Shown: one piece after another, positions 37,139 to 46,436 of the stretch | Layout of the letters: each line of letters begins with the position of its first letter | How positions within the stretch are numbered: the first letter of the stretch is position 1 | NCBI RefSeq assembly: GCF_023546765.1 | Contig: NZ_CP097484.1 | Coordinates: forward strand, 4,186,001-4,250,000 | Length of the DNA stretch: 64,000 nt | Origin: Methylobacterium tardum | GTDB taxonomy: Bacteria > Pseudomonadota > Alphaproteobacteria > Rhizobiales > Beijerinckiaceae | Reading direction: 5' to 3' | Notes under the pieces: generated by a model | What the model saw: the letters and a program-made list of their open reading frames with translations, nothing else | The model's database searches: none | Told to the model about the DNA's origin: nothing | Made by a program: the position numbers and the translations under genes

Positions 37139-40100
37139 TCAGGCTTTCAGGAGCGCCGGGCGTGCCAGTGCCGGGCGGGCACTCGGAGCCTCGATCATCA
37201 CCGCGCGCTGTACAGGACGACCGATCTGCTGCTCGATCAAGGAAACCGTCTCCTCTAGCAGGCCGAGTTCCTTCAGGCGTGCCTCGCCGCTCATGAGCTG
37301 ACCGATCTTGTCGCGCGACATCCGCCTCCGCAGCAGGTCGGAGGCGGCGTCGAGGGCCGCCTTGCTGACCTCGTCTGAGAGGCCGACGTAGACCGGCTCC
37401 AGCCCATTACGCATCAGCATGCGATTGAAGATCTCCTTCCGCCTTAGGTTGGCTGTCGACCAGTTGATGGAATGGTAGAAGCGCGCCGTCCGGCAGATCT
37501 CGTCGACGAGCTCGAACTCGGGCACCTCGACATAGTCGATGCCGATCCCGGCCCCCTCGGGCGCGTTGACGATGAGTGCCGGTCCCGTCGGCGTCGTGCC
37601 GTCGCCGACGGTCCCCTCACGACGTGCGATGGCCACCGCTTGCTCCACCAAGTTGTGGTAGGCGTGCATCGTTTCGGCGCAGACGTCCAGCTCGCGCATC
37701 GCGTCCTCGGCGGCGCTCGCGGCCCTGACCAGTTCCGCGTCCTGCTCCGGGCGCGGCGTGTCGCCCGCGTCCTCGGCCGCGATGCGCTCGCCCCTGAGCC
37801 TCTGCTCGATCTGGGTGCGGGAGCGCCACGCCTTCGACCACTCTGCCGCCCCGAAGCTGGCCTCGTTGAGCTTCGCGACCAGGCCCGGCAGGAACTGGTG
37901 GCCCGTGACGAAGAACCGGCAAAGGGCGCAATTGCCGACGCCTCCCCGAACTGGGCCGTAGTGCTTGCGGTCGCGCTGGTCGGCGACCGGCTCGCCTCCC
38001 TCGTGGCACCGGGTACGCCCGTTCGGGCAGATGCCGTGGTCCATCCACTGCCAGATGGCCGGCTGCGTCTTCTTCGCCGTTTCCAGACCTTGCACGGAGT
38101 TAAAAGCTGTCCGAAGCGAAAGCTCGTTGACCGATAATGCCTTGATGAACGACGCCATCTCGACTTGCGCCTGGTCGTCGATCCTGACCTTTGCGTTGCT
38201 GAGGACGTCGCTCACGTGGCCGATGTCCATTCGCGTATAGTAGAGCGTCATCAGGATGCTGGCATGACCTGCCACAAGCTTGCTGAGGATTTCGATGGGT
38301 ACGCCTGCCTTCGCGAACGCCGTCAAGCCAGTCACACGCAGCGCATGCAAGTCGAAGATGGAGGTTGCAGGGACCGGCCCCGAGGGCTCCTCCCGCCAGC
38401 TATCGATGATCTGGATCTCTGACCCATCCTGGTTGCGGATGCCCCGCCTCTGGAGCTCCGTCTCCAACTCGGCGCACAGGGCCATCCAGAAGTTCCGCAT
38501 CCGAGACGAGGTGACGGGCACGGCTCGCTTGTCGCTGGTTGCGTCTCGGAACAAATAGTAGCGGGCCGGCGTGCTGGCGACCACGTCGGGGCTGGCCTGG
38601 CGTGCGTCCGGCATGTTGCGATAGGGCGTGGGGGCCGTCAGTGAGTTGTAGCGAATCTGCCATTCACGCAGTTCTAGAACGAGCCGGATGACCTGCTCGT
38701 TTTCCCAAGGAATGACGTAGCCGCGATCTATCTCGCCGACACGGTCCTGGGTCTTGTTGGTGTTGACGTAAATACCAGTGAACCAGCTGGTCTGCCCCGG
38801 ATCCCAGATACGGCGCAGCACGCCCTGATCCTCCTTGGAGGGGATGACGCCGAAGTCATTCGCGACCCAGGTCCGTGATGCCGCATTCAGCACCTCGCGG
38901 TCGCCCTCTCCGCTGTCCAACATCCGTATTTGGTGCGTCCGGAGTGGCAGGTAGAGCTTGAGCAGCACGAAGAAGGCGCGCACCGGGTTCCAGACGTTCG
39001 AAGTCTCCTTCGTCGTTGGATCTGCCACGCGCAGCCAGTCCGTGCCGGCGAACGTCTCCTTCGGCCAGCGGAATTGGTCGCGCGTGATGATCTCCTGGAG
39101 GATGGCCACCCAGGCCACGGGCATCGCGAGCCGGTGCGTCTGGCCGCCATAGTATGTCCGGGATGACGGGATTGCATCCTGGGGAACGGGGTTGACGACC
39201 CCCTCAAACGATAGCGGGATCCCTCCTCTTCAACCGTGCACAGGGTGTCGAGGGCGAATTCGAAGAAGGCGTGCGCCTTGGAGATCGTGTCGTTCTTCTT
39301 GTCCGCGATGTAGGTCAGGAAGCCCCCGGCCAAAGCATAGTCGGCCTTCACGAACACTACAGGATCCCGTGTCACGCCAGGGTGCAAAATTAGGAAATCC
39401 AGCAGGTGATTTCCGGTCACAATTTCTGCGCTGAGGCTCTTTCGTGCCCGGCGACTGCCGATCCAGTCCTCAAGGAGCTTGCGCCACGGTTCAACTTCGC
39501 GGTCCTTGAGCACCGACCAAGCGAAGGTTGGGTCGTTTCGGCGGGTGCTTCGCCGGCGGCGAGTGCCCTTATCATCCAACACAAGCGCGTGCTCCGCCGC
39601 CATGCGGGGCCGGAGGAACTCGTTGATGTCACCGGTGAACCCGTCCGAGCCGGCGCTTCGGTTCAGAGCGTAGATGGCCTCACGGAATGCCCAATATTTA
39701 CGGTCGTCGTTCGGAGCGAATTCAGCGAAGATACGGGCGGTGTCCTCATTGATGGTGAGCTCGGGGGTGTAGGGGCCCACTGTCACCACGGCGCGGACCG
39801 CCCAACGGGAGATCAGGTCGAGGTTATTGCTAGCCTTGCTGCGTGCATGACGCCTAACGCGATCTTGAAGCGCCGCGAGCTCGGCAGCCGTGACTGCGTT
39901 CACTGGCGTCGATTGATTGCTATAGACGGGGCTGAACAGCGTCTCGCCCCCGCGCACGAAGTTGCGTGGAAAAGGATCGCACCCCGTACGTACAGATGCA
40001 GGCAGAGGAGGACGAACTCTGCCTGAGGGAACCGGCGCGCCACGAAGGACGCATACGTGGCGTCGAGTGCAGCGACGAACTCGCCTCGGTCGGAGGCTGC

Positions 40101-40313
40101 TGCAATGGACGCAAGCAACGCCAACGCCTTCGGACGCGCTCTTGGCTTGCGTCGTAGAATAGCAGCGATCGCATCTGTCGCCGCTATGGCACTCTCGGGG
40201 TTGAATGGGTCGATGACGGTCAGCCGTACATCATCGGCAGCAACAAACAGCGGCGGATCGCTCGCAAGATCAGGAGCTACCTCGATAGGCGACAGGCTTG
40301 TGATGCATCCCAT
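37139..40313 (-). pseudogene. Large integrase-like protein (GmtZ/VPA1269-like), two frame breaks
   Basis: Three ORF pieces make one protein of about 1058 residues. The first piece (start 40313) joins the second if one base is added to the A4 run (plus strand) at 39970-39973, giving GAILFPRNFVRGGETLF. The second joins the third with one base added at AAA 39206-39208, giving YRFEGVVNPVPQDAI. A tyrosine-recombinase-like core lies near IFDLHALRVTGLTAFAKAG, GHASILMTLYYTRMD (H-x-x-R, GH, Y). A Cys-rich stretch follows (ICPNGRTRCHEGG; GNCALCRFF), likely metal binding. Such long integrases are the second member of GMT-type trios. It starts 6 nt after the GmtY-like stop. Confidence 0.68.
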
Positions 40314-40319
40314 CGTTGC

Positions 40320-41756
40320 TTACGCCCCTGCCAGTATAGGAAGCTCAATCCGCTCTTGTCGCGAGACGGCGTGGTTCAGAATGCGGTTCACCTTATCTGC
40401 GTCCGGGCGCGTGTAAATCGCGGTGCTCTCTGGCGACTTGTGGTGCATCGCCTTCTGGATCACGGCCTGAGGCACGTCCGCGTCGGTCAATATTTGACCG
40501 TAATGGTGCCGCAGCCCGTGCGACGTACCCCCGGTCTCCTTAACTGGCTTTATGCCCACGGACTTTACGGCCCTGGCTAATTTCTTGTTATACTGCTTGA
40601 TCTTATACGGACTGCCAGCGCCGCGCCCCTCGTGGGTAACGAATAGAAAAGGGCTGGACGTCGGTGGCCTTACATCACTGACATAGGATCTGTATAACCC
40701 CCAAAAGACTTTGCCCCACCAAGTAGGGAACCATTGAACCTCTAGGTAGAAGTCACCGGATTTCTCTCTTACGAGGAGAGGATCCTTCCATCCGGCAAAG
40801 AGGTGCTTCGAGCCGGACTTGTGACGCGGGCAGAGACCTTGTGCGCGCAAGAACTCCTCGCGGCTGATCACGTGCCACTTCCGGTCAATCGGATTGAATG
40901 TGCGGTACTTCCCTTCGCTCGGGTGATGAATGCGAACAAGGGCGGAGCCGGGTGACCGCGGATCCTCCCGGACGTCGTCTAGGTATAGATGAAAGGGCTC
41001 CGACTCCCGCAACCCACCGGCCCCCTGCAGGATCGCGATCATCATGTCCCGCACGTGAAACTTCTGATGTGTCGCCCTCCGCTGATGTCTACCGGGTACG
41101 ACAAAACCCCTTCTGATTAGGTCGGCAAACTTGTCGGGTGGAAAGTAGGGCGGCCGAGTTTCGTCGATACGCGGACGACGCCTCATTGCGACATCACGTA
41201 CTCGACCTGCGCGATCCCAGGCAGCCTGCCGATCGCCGATGTGCCTCAAAAGGGACCGCCGGTTACTCAAGTCCCATGCACGAAATTGCGCTAAACGCTT
41301 TCCCCAATCGGCTATGGACCAAGGATTCAATTGGGCAGTATCACAATTCTCAAAACAATAATCCGATAACACCGTCAAACGTTTGACGTGAGCATCGGCG
41401 ACGTCAAACGAAACTTTTGGCCAGTACAAGCCAGTGGGGTCACTGCCATCGGTTTGGATAGTTCCGCAGAGAAGGGCCTCAGCAAAATCCGAGAGAATCT
41501 CTCGTTGCTGTGCTGTCCCATCGTAGAGATGTCCGCGCTGTTTCGCAAAATCATAGAATAGACCGAAAGCTTGGGTATATCCGCGCTGCCAGCTCGCGCT
41601 CTTCTGCCTGTTCCTCGGCGCTAGAAACCAGTCCAACAGCACCTGAGAAATACCGTCCTCTGTAAGGAGGACACGGACGGAAGATCCATGTGGCGTCGCC
41701 AGCGGATAATCGCAGGCGACGTGGTGAAGGGGAGCGATAGGGCGCTCTGCAGCCAT
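40320..41756 (-). CDS. Tyrosine recombinase, GmtY-like
   Basis: 478-residue site-specific recombinase. Catalytic residues appear as Arg in GAGGLRESEPFHL, H-x-x-R in SHGLRHHYGQIL, and His plus nucleophile Tyr in MHHKSPESTAIYTRP. The N-terminal part has a SAM-like core-binding region (WQRGYTQAFGLFYDFAKQRG). ATG 41756 is chosen over the longer frame (to 41825) because GGGAGG lies 6-11 nt upstream. It is the promoter-proximal gene of the element operon and the likely enzyme for integration at the tRNA-Pro core. Codon use is less G/C-biased than the host genes, fitting transfer. The subfamily name GmtY is from context. Confidence 0.8.
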   Translation of the reverse strand: MAAERPIAPLHHVACDYPLATPHGSSVRVLLTEDGISQVLLDWFLAPRNRQKSASWQRGYTQAFGLFYDFAKQRGHLYDGTAQQREILSDFAEALLCGTIQTDGSDPTGLYWPKVSFDVADAHVKRLTVLSDYCFENCDTAQLNPWSIADWGKRLAQFRAWDLSNRRSLLRHIGDRQAAWDRAGRVRDVAMRRRPRIDETRPPYFPPDKFADLIRRGFVVPGRHQRRATHQKFHVRDMMIAILQGAGGLRESEPFHLYLDDVREDPRSPGSALVRIHHPSEGKYRTFNPIDRKWHVISREEFLRAQGLCPRHKSGSKHLFAGWKDPLLVREKSGDFYLEVQWFPTWWGKVFWGLYRSYVSDVRPPTSSPFLFVTHEGRGAGSPYKIKQYNKKLARAVKSVGIKPVKETGGTSHGLRHHYGQILTDADVPQAVIQKAMHHKSPESTAIYTRPDADKVNRILNHAVSRQERIELPILAGA

Positions 41757-41818
41757 CAACGACCTCCCAGGAGCTACACAGCGAGCGGACACCTCCAATC
41801 GTGTGAGGCAACATCGCC

Positions 41819-41841
41819 ACATCACGGGAGGTATGTGATGT
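41819..41841. promoter_or_regulatory. Inverted repeat ACATCAC-N9-GTGATGT, candidate operator
   Basis: Perfect 7-bp half-sites about 63-85 nt upstream of the recombinase start, in an A/T-rich region (TTATATGTTATG follows). Placement suits a repressor or recombinase self-regulation of the element operon. No regulator gene is seen in the element. Confidence 0.4.
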
Positions 41842-41972
41842 TATATGTTATGGGTGTCGCAGATTAAATTGGGAAGCTTGGATCAGCGCCAACGCTGTGG
41901 ACAGAGGTCGCATTTTCCGCGTATCGATCCGAACCGCGTCCCTAATGTGATACCCGCCCTGGGGGGAACAGT

Positions 41973-42014
41973 GGGACCAGGGGGTCGTAGGTTCGAATCC
42001 TATCGCCCCGACCA
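41973..42014 (+). tRNA. 3' half of tRNA-Pro(CGG)
   Basis: Starts with the shared GGGAC core, then CAGG (3' anticodon stem), variable loop GGGTC, T-arm GTAGG/CCTAT around TTCGAAT, acceptor strand CGCCCCG and ACCA. It complements the fragment at 33269-33308. With no 5' half or promoter in front it is not functional. Its presence fixes the right boundary of the element. Confidence 0.87.
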
Positions 42015-42038
42015 TTCGTTCAGGAGCATGTCGCGTCA

Positions 42039-42351
42039 GATGCCGAGCGCCCGGATCTTCCGTCCATCTCGGGATGCCACGCAATCGGGCCTCGCCCGGA
42101 CCAAGCAGTGGATCCTGGAGTTCGACCGGACCAGCCCGCGCGAGATCGATCCGCTCATGGGCTGGAACGGATCCTCCGACATGATGCAGCAGGTGCGGCT
42201 GGAGTTCGACACCGAGGAAGAGGCTGTGGCCTACGCGAAGCGCGAGGGCATCGCCTACCGGGTCGAGCAGCCGGCAAAGCCGGCCCTGCGCAAGGGCTTG
42301 TCCTACTCCGACAACTTCAAATTCAACCGCACGGCGCCCTGGACGCACTGA
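42039..42351 (+). CDS. NADH dehydrogenase accessory subunit, NDUFS4 type
   Basis: 104-residue protein of the ETC_C1_NDUFS4 family, an accessory subunit of respiratory complex I found in alphaproteobacteria and mitochondria. It begins MPSARIFRPSRDATQSG, then WILEFDRTSPREIDPLMGW and FDTEEEAVAYAKREGI, and ends FKFNRTAPWTH, all typical. AGGAG lies at 42021-42025; ATG 42039 fits both spacing and homologues better than ATG 42027. The ORF is open back into the tRNA fragment, which is ignored. It follows tRNA-Pro in the presumed ancestral order. Confidence 0.9.
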
Positions 42352-42355
42352 CGCG

Positions 42356-42814
42356 TCAGGCCTCCCGGCGCGCCCGCCACGCGGCATAGGGCGCTTCGCC
42401 GGCCGGCCGGATCTGGCTCAGCCGCATCGGCTGTGCATCGAGGGGTTGGCACAATTCGGCGTAGATCGTGGCGCTGCCGGCTCCGTATTGCTCGGCCTCC
42501 TCCGCCGAGAAGGCGAAATAGCCCTGCTTGAAGCCGGCAAGCCGCATCGCGGCATGGCACATCGGGCACGGGCGGCCGCTCGCGTACATCACGCAATCGG
42601 ACAGGTCGCGACGGCCCAGGATCTGGCTCGCCTCGCGCAACGCCACCATCTCGGCATGGGCGCTCGGGTCGTTGGTCGCGTGCACGGTGTTGGCCGCGCG
42701 CACGAGCACGGCACCGTCGCGCACGATCACCGCCCCGTAGGGTGAGCCCCCGGCCGCGACATTCGACTCGGCGAGCGCCACCGCCTCGCGGATATAGGCC
42801 TCGTGCGTGGACAT
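42356..42814 (-). CDS. Nucleoside/guanine deaminase (CDA fold)
   Basis: 152 residues. Zinc-dependent cytidine/deoxycytidylate-deaminase superfamily: HAE in PSAHAEMVALREA gives the first Zn ligand and catalytic Glu, and GRPCPMCHAAM gives the PCxxC pair. Length and the C-terminal region YGAGSATIYAELCQPL resemble guanine deaminases and related nucleoside deaminases. Start ATG 42814 (MSTHEAYIREAV); the ORF is open to 43096 but that extension overlaps the next gene in antisense-like composition. Substrate (guanine, cytosine or another base) is not determined by sequence alone. Confidence 0.85.
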   Translation of the reverse strand: MSTHEAYIREAVALAESNVAAGGSPYGAVIVRDGAVLVRAANTVHATNDPSAHAEMVALREASQILGRRDLSDCVMYASGRPCPMCHAAMRLAGFKQGYFAFSAEEAEQYGAGSATIYAELCQPLDAQPMRLSQIRPAGEAPYAAWRARREA

Positions 42815-42864
42815 GGATCCGAACTCCTTCGCCGGCGCTCCAACGCCGCGCGCGGCCCCGGAGT

Positions 42865-43995
42865 TCAGAACGCGTAGCGCACCGTGCAGTACGGCATGGT
42901 CTCGGCGAGCAGGGCCTTGAACCGGGCGAGCCACTGGCCCTTCCAGCCTGCCCGGTAGCGCAGGTTCGTGCCGCCGCCCTCGGAGACCTTCGCCTCCTGG
43001 ATATCCGGCCGCCAGAGCAGATCCTCGGCGCGGGGATGCCAGCCCAGGTTCACGGCGTGCAGATCCGCGTTGTGGGTCAGCATGATGATCTCGCATTTGA
43101 GCTGCGCCTTGGCGGCGTCCGACAGCGTTGCGTCGATCTCGGCGAACAGCGCCCGCCAGTCGGCCTCCCAGCCCTCGTAGAGGATCACGGGCGAGAAATT
43201 GGCATGAACCTCGTAGCCGGCGGCGACAAAGTCATCGATGGCGGCGATCCGCTCCGGGATGGGAGCGGTGCGCACGTCGACGATCTTGGCGATCTTCGCC
43301 GGCATGAGGGAGAAGCGGATCCGCGTCTTGCCCTGCGGATCGTAGTCCAGAAGCTCGCGATTCACCGCCTTGGTGGCGAACGAGGCTTTCGCGTTCGGCA
43401 GGGCGCGGAACAGCTCGACCATGCTGCGCACGCCGCTGCTGACGGCGGCGTCGACCGAGAGGTCGCCGTTCTCGCCGATGTCGTAGACCCAGTACTCCGG
43501 ATCGATCGCGTCCGGCTCTGGCAGAGGCCCCTGCCGCTTGGCATGCCGGGTGATCGCCGCGCAGGCCTGCTCGACGTTCACGAACAGGGAGATCGGGTTC
43601 GAGAAGCCCTTGCGGCGCGGCACGTAGCAATACGCGCAGGCCATGGCGCAGCCGTTGGAGGTGGAGGGCGCGATGAAATGGGCGCTGCGTCCGTTCGGGC
43701 GCATCGTCAGGCTCTTCTTCACGCCGAGAACGAGCGTCGAGCGCTTGATGCGAACCCAATCCTCCACGGACCCGGCATTGCCGTGCAGGTCCGGGATGTT
43801 CCAGTGGGACGGCACCACGATGCGCTCCGCCTCGGGATAGCGCGCGAGGATCTGCTGCCCGACGGGAAACGCATCGACCGCGGGCTCGTGGTAGATCGTC
43901 CGGATGTCGAGGAGATCGCGGGTCAGTGCCATGACGGGTCCGGGAGCCTGCAATGGCCCGTGGATCGATATGGTGTTCGGCAGCCGGACTGACAT
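42865..43995 (-). CDS. Spore photoproduct lyase family radical SAM protein
   Basis: 376 residues. The 4Fe-4S/SAM motif is CX3CX2C in NGCAMACAYCYVPRR, followed by GFSNPISLFVNVEQ. The remaining sequence (FATKAVNRELLDYDPQGKTRIRFSLMP; GYEVHANFSPVILYEGWEADW) matches the SPL-like subgroup found in Rhizobiales, which lack spores. Members may repair UV-induced DNA damage or do another radical reaction. Two starts are possible: 43995 and 43932 (MALTRDLLDIRTIYHEP), the latter being closer to typical family length. The gene directly precedes the deaminase on the same strand. Confidence 0.83.
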   Translation of the reverse strand: MSVRLPNTISIHGPLQAPGPVMALTRDLLDIRTIYHEPAVDAFPVGQQILARYPEAERIVVPSHWNIPDLHGNAGSVEDWVRIKRSTLVLGVKKSLTMRPNGRSAHFIAPSTSNGCAMACAYCYVPRRKGFSNPISLFVNVEQACAAITRHAKRQGPLPEPDAIDPEYWVYDIGENGDLSVDAAVSSGVRSMVELFRALPNAKASFATKAVNRELLDYDPQGKTRIRFSLMPAKIAKIVDVRTAPIPERIAAIDDFVAAGYEVHANFSPVILYEGWEADWRALFAEIDATLSDAAKAQLKCEIIMLTHNADLHAVNLGWHPRAEDLLWRPDIQEAKVSEGGGTNLRYRAGWKGQWLARFKALLAETMPYCTVRYAF

Positions 43996-44125
43996 GGCTT
44001 GCGGCCTGACGCCTCAATCAACCGCAAGACCGGTTCAGATCAGGAAGATCTCTGTTTCTCGGCCGATCTTCAACGATATCTTACGATTCCCTGGCGATCC
44101 TCACGCGCCTCTCAGTGGACGTGCG

Positions 44126-46152
44126 ATGATCGTTCAGGACCAGAAGAGATCCGGTCCGGAGACATCCGGCCCCGGCGAGGGCGTCGGACCTGCGGGATTG
44201 ATGCGCGACGCGTTGGTCCGTCGGGACCAGCTCGAAGCCATGCGCGGCAGCGTCCTGACGGCGATCCCCGTCAACATGCTGCTCGGGCTGGCGAGCCTGC
44301 TGGTCGCGTTCCGAAGCGATCACGGCTCTGCCGGAGCCCTCTGGTATGCGGCCTCGACCGGGGTCAACCTGCTGCGCATCGCGCTCTGCCGTGCGCCCTG
44401 CCTCGGCTTGTCCCTGACGGCCGACATGCCGCCGCGGATGGCCGAGGCGGCCGCGCACTCGATCGATCGGCATCTGCACGCCAACATCGCCGTGGCATTC
44501 CTGTCCGGCTCGGTCTGGGCCTGCCAGCCCCTGCTCTGCGAGGGCTACACCTCCGCGCAGGCGCTGTTCTATCTCGGCGTGACCTGCGGCGTCACGGCCG
44601 GGGCCGTGACCCACGGGACGGCTTTCGCCCGCATCCCGGTCAGCTTCATCCTGCTCCCGCTGCTGTCGGTGACCGGCTGCCTCCTCATCGCCGGGGGTTT
44701 CGACCGGACCTGCCGGCGGCCTGCGTGCTGCTGTACTTCCTCGCCCTGACCCACACCGCCTTCCGCAGCGAGGCCGGGTTCCGCGCGGCGAGCCGGCTGA
44801 AGAACGAGGCCACCGCGCTGGCGCGCTCGCGCGCCGAGGCCCATGCGAGCGCGAGCGCCCTCGCCGATGAGATGCGCTGGCGCGCCACCCACGACGACCT
44901 CACCGGCCTGCTGAACCGGGCGGGCTTCATCCAGCAGGCGGAAGACCGGCTCGCGGCCGGCGCGCAGAGCCTGCTGCTGCTCGACCTCGACGGCTTCAAG
45001 TTCGTCAACGACGGCTACGGGCACAAGGCCGGCGACCATGTGCTGATCGAGGTCGCCCGCCGGTTGCGCGCCGCAGCGCCGGAAACCGCCCTCTCCGCCC
45101 GCCTCGGCGGCGACGAGTTCGCGGTGCTGTACGATCACGCCGCGTCCGGGACGCCCCACGACGTGCTGGCGGAGCGCCTCATCGCGGCGGTCGGCCTGCC
45201 GTTCGCCGGCTTCGATGCGGGCCGGCTCGGGGTCAGCATCGGCATCCATGCCGGACCCGAGCCGAGCCTGACGGAGATGCTGAGCTGCGCCGACGAGGCG
45301 CTGTATGCCGCGAAGGCGTCCGGTCAGAGCCAGTTCCGCACCTTCGATGCCGGCTTGCGCGACCGCCTGCAGATGCGCCGCGACCTGGAGCGCGACCTCT
45401 CTCAGGCCCTGGCCGAGAACGCCCTGGAGGTGTGGTTCCAGCCGATCTACGCCCTGGATGCTCATACGCTGGTGGGGTTGGAAGCCCTGGTGCGCTGGCA
45501 GCATCCCCGGCTCGGCTGGATCGCGCCGCCGGACCTGATCGCCGCGGCCGCCTCGGTCGGCCTGACCGAATCGCTGCTCCGCGCCATCCTCGAGCAGGTC
45601 TGCGCGATGATGCAGATCCTGCGCAGCCGGGGACTGGGCACCGTCCGCGTGGCGATGAACGTCTCACCCCGGGAGATGGCGCAGGTTCCGGTGGACGAGA
45701 TCGTCATCGGCCGGCTGAGCCTGCTCGACCTGCCGCCCGCCATGCTGGAGATCGAGATCACCGAGGAGACCGCGCTTGATATCGGCGCGGTCCAGGGCAA
45801 GCTGCAGGCCCTGTCGCGGGCCGGCATCCGGGTGGCCCTGGACGATTTCGGCATCGGCTACTCGTCGCTCTCGTCCCTGCGCCAGCTCCGGGCCGACCGG
45901 ATCAAGATCGACCGGAGCTTCGTCACCGGGCTCGGGACCTGCGAGGACAAGCACGGCTTGGTGCTCGCCGTGCTCGGCCTCGGCCGGCTGCTCGGGCTCG
46001 AGGTCGTCGCCGAGGGCGTCGAATCGGCCGAGGATCTCCGCATCCTGCAGGCGATGGGTTGCCCTTTCCTCCAGGGCTATCATCTCGGCCGACCGATGCC
46101 GGTGCACGCCTTGGAGAACACGCTGCTCATCGCACAGACCGAGGCGGCCTGA
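44126..46152 (+). pseudogene. GGDEF-EAL protein, frame broken once
   Basis: Cyclic di-GMP signalling protein of about 675 residues. N-terminal about 200 residues hold five to six hydrophobic segments (a membrane sensor). After MLRWRATHDDLTGLLNR-like entry comes the GGDEF domain with intact LGGDEFAV, then an EAL domain with intact GLEALVRW, MNVSPREM, LDDFGIGYSS, KIDRSF and EGVES. Both catalytic signatures are complete, so it could be bifunctional. The frame changes near 44695: the sensor frame ends at 44749, while adding one G to G5 at 44693-44697 gives AGGFRPDLPAACVLLYFLALTH. Start ATG 44126 (MIVQDQKRSG) is the first after the intergenic region. Confidence 0.83.
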
Positions 46153-46436
46153 ACGCCGCCCGATCGCGCCGAGACTGATCGGGACCAGGCTGAGGGCCGG
46201 GTTGGCCGCCTGACCCGTCCGTCAGCATCGCGGCGGCGTTGCTGTCCGCGCCGCGGGCGTGCGGCATACACCCCTTATGTGTTCGCATCAAAGATAGGGC
46301 TAATTCCCCAGCCGAATATCGAATATGTATCTATAAGCCGCGAGATGCGCTTTTTTCACATTGCATTTCGTCCGCAAGGGACTGCTTAATCAAGCCCGAC
46401 GGCAGTGCGACTGCCGGACCGATTGCAGGACTCGTC

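Noticed and set aside
41374-41387. Perfect palindrome GTCAAACGTTTGAC
   Set aside because: It lies inside the recombinase coding region and no partner site or position argues for an operator; chance is likely.
41845-42038. N-terminal extension of the complex I subunit through the tRNA fragment
   Set aside because: It would translate the tRNA-Pro 3' half; homologues start at the MPSARI-type N-terminus and the ribosome site fits that start.
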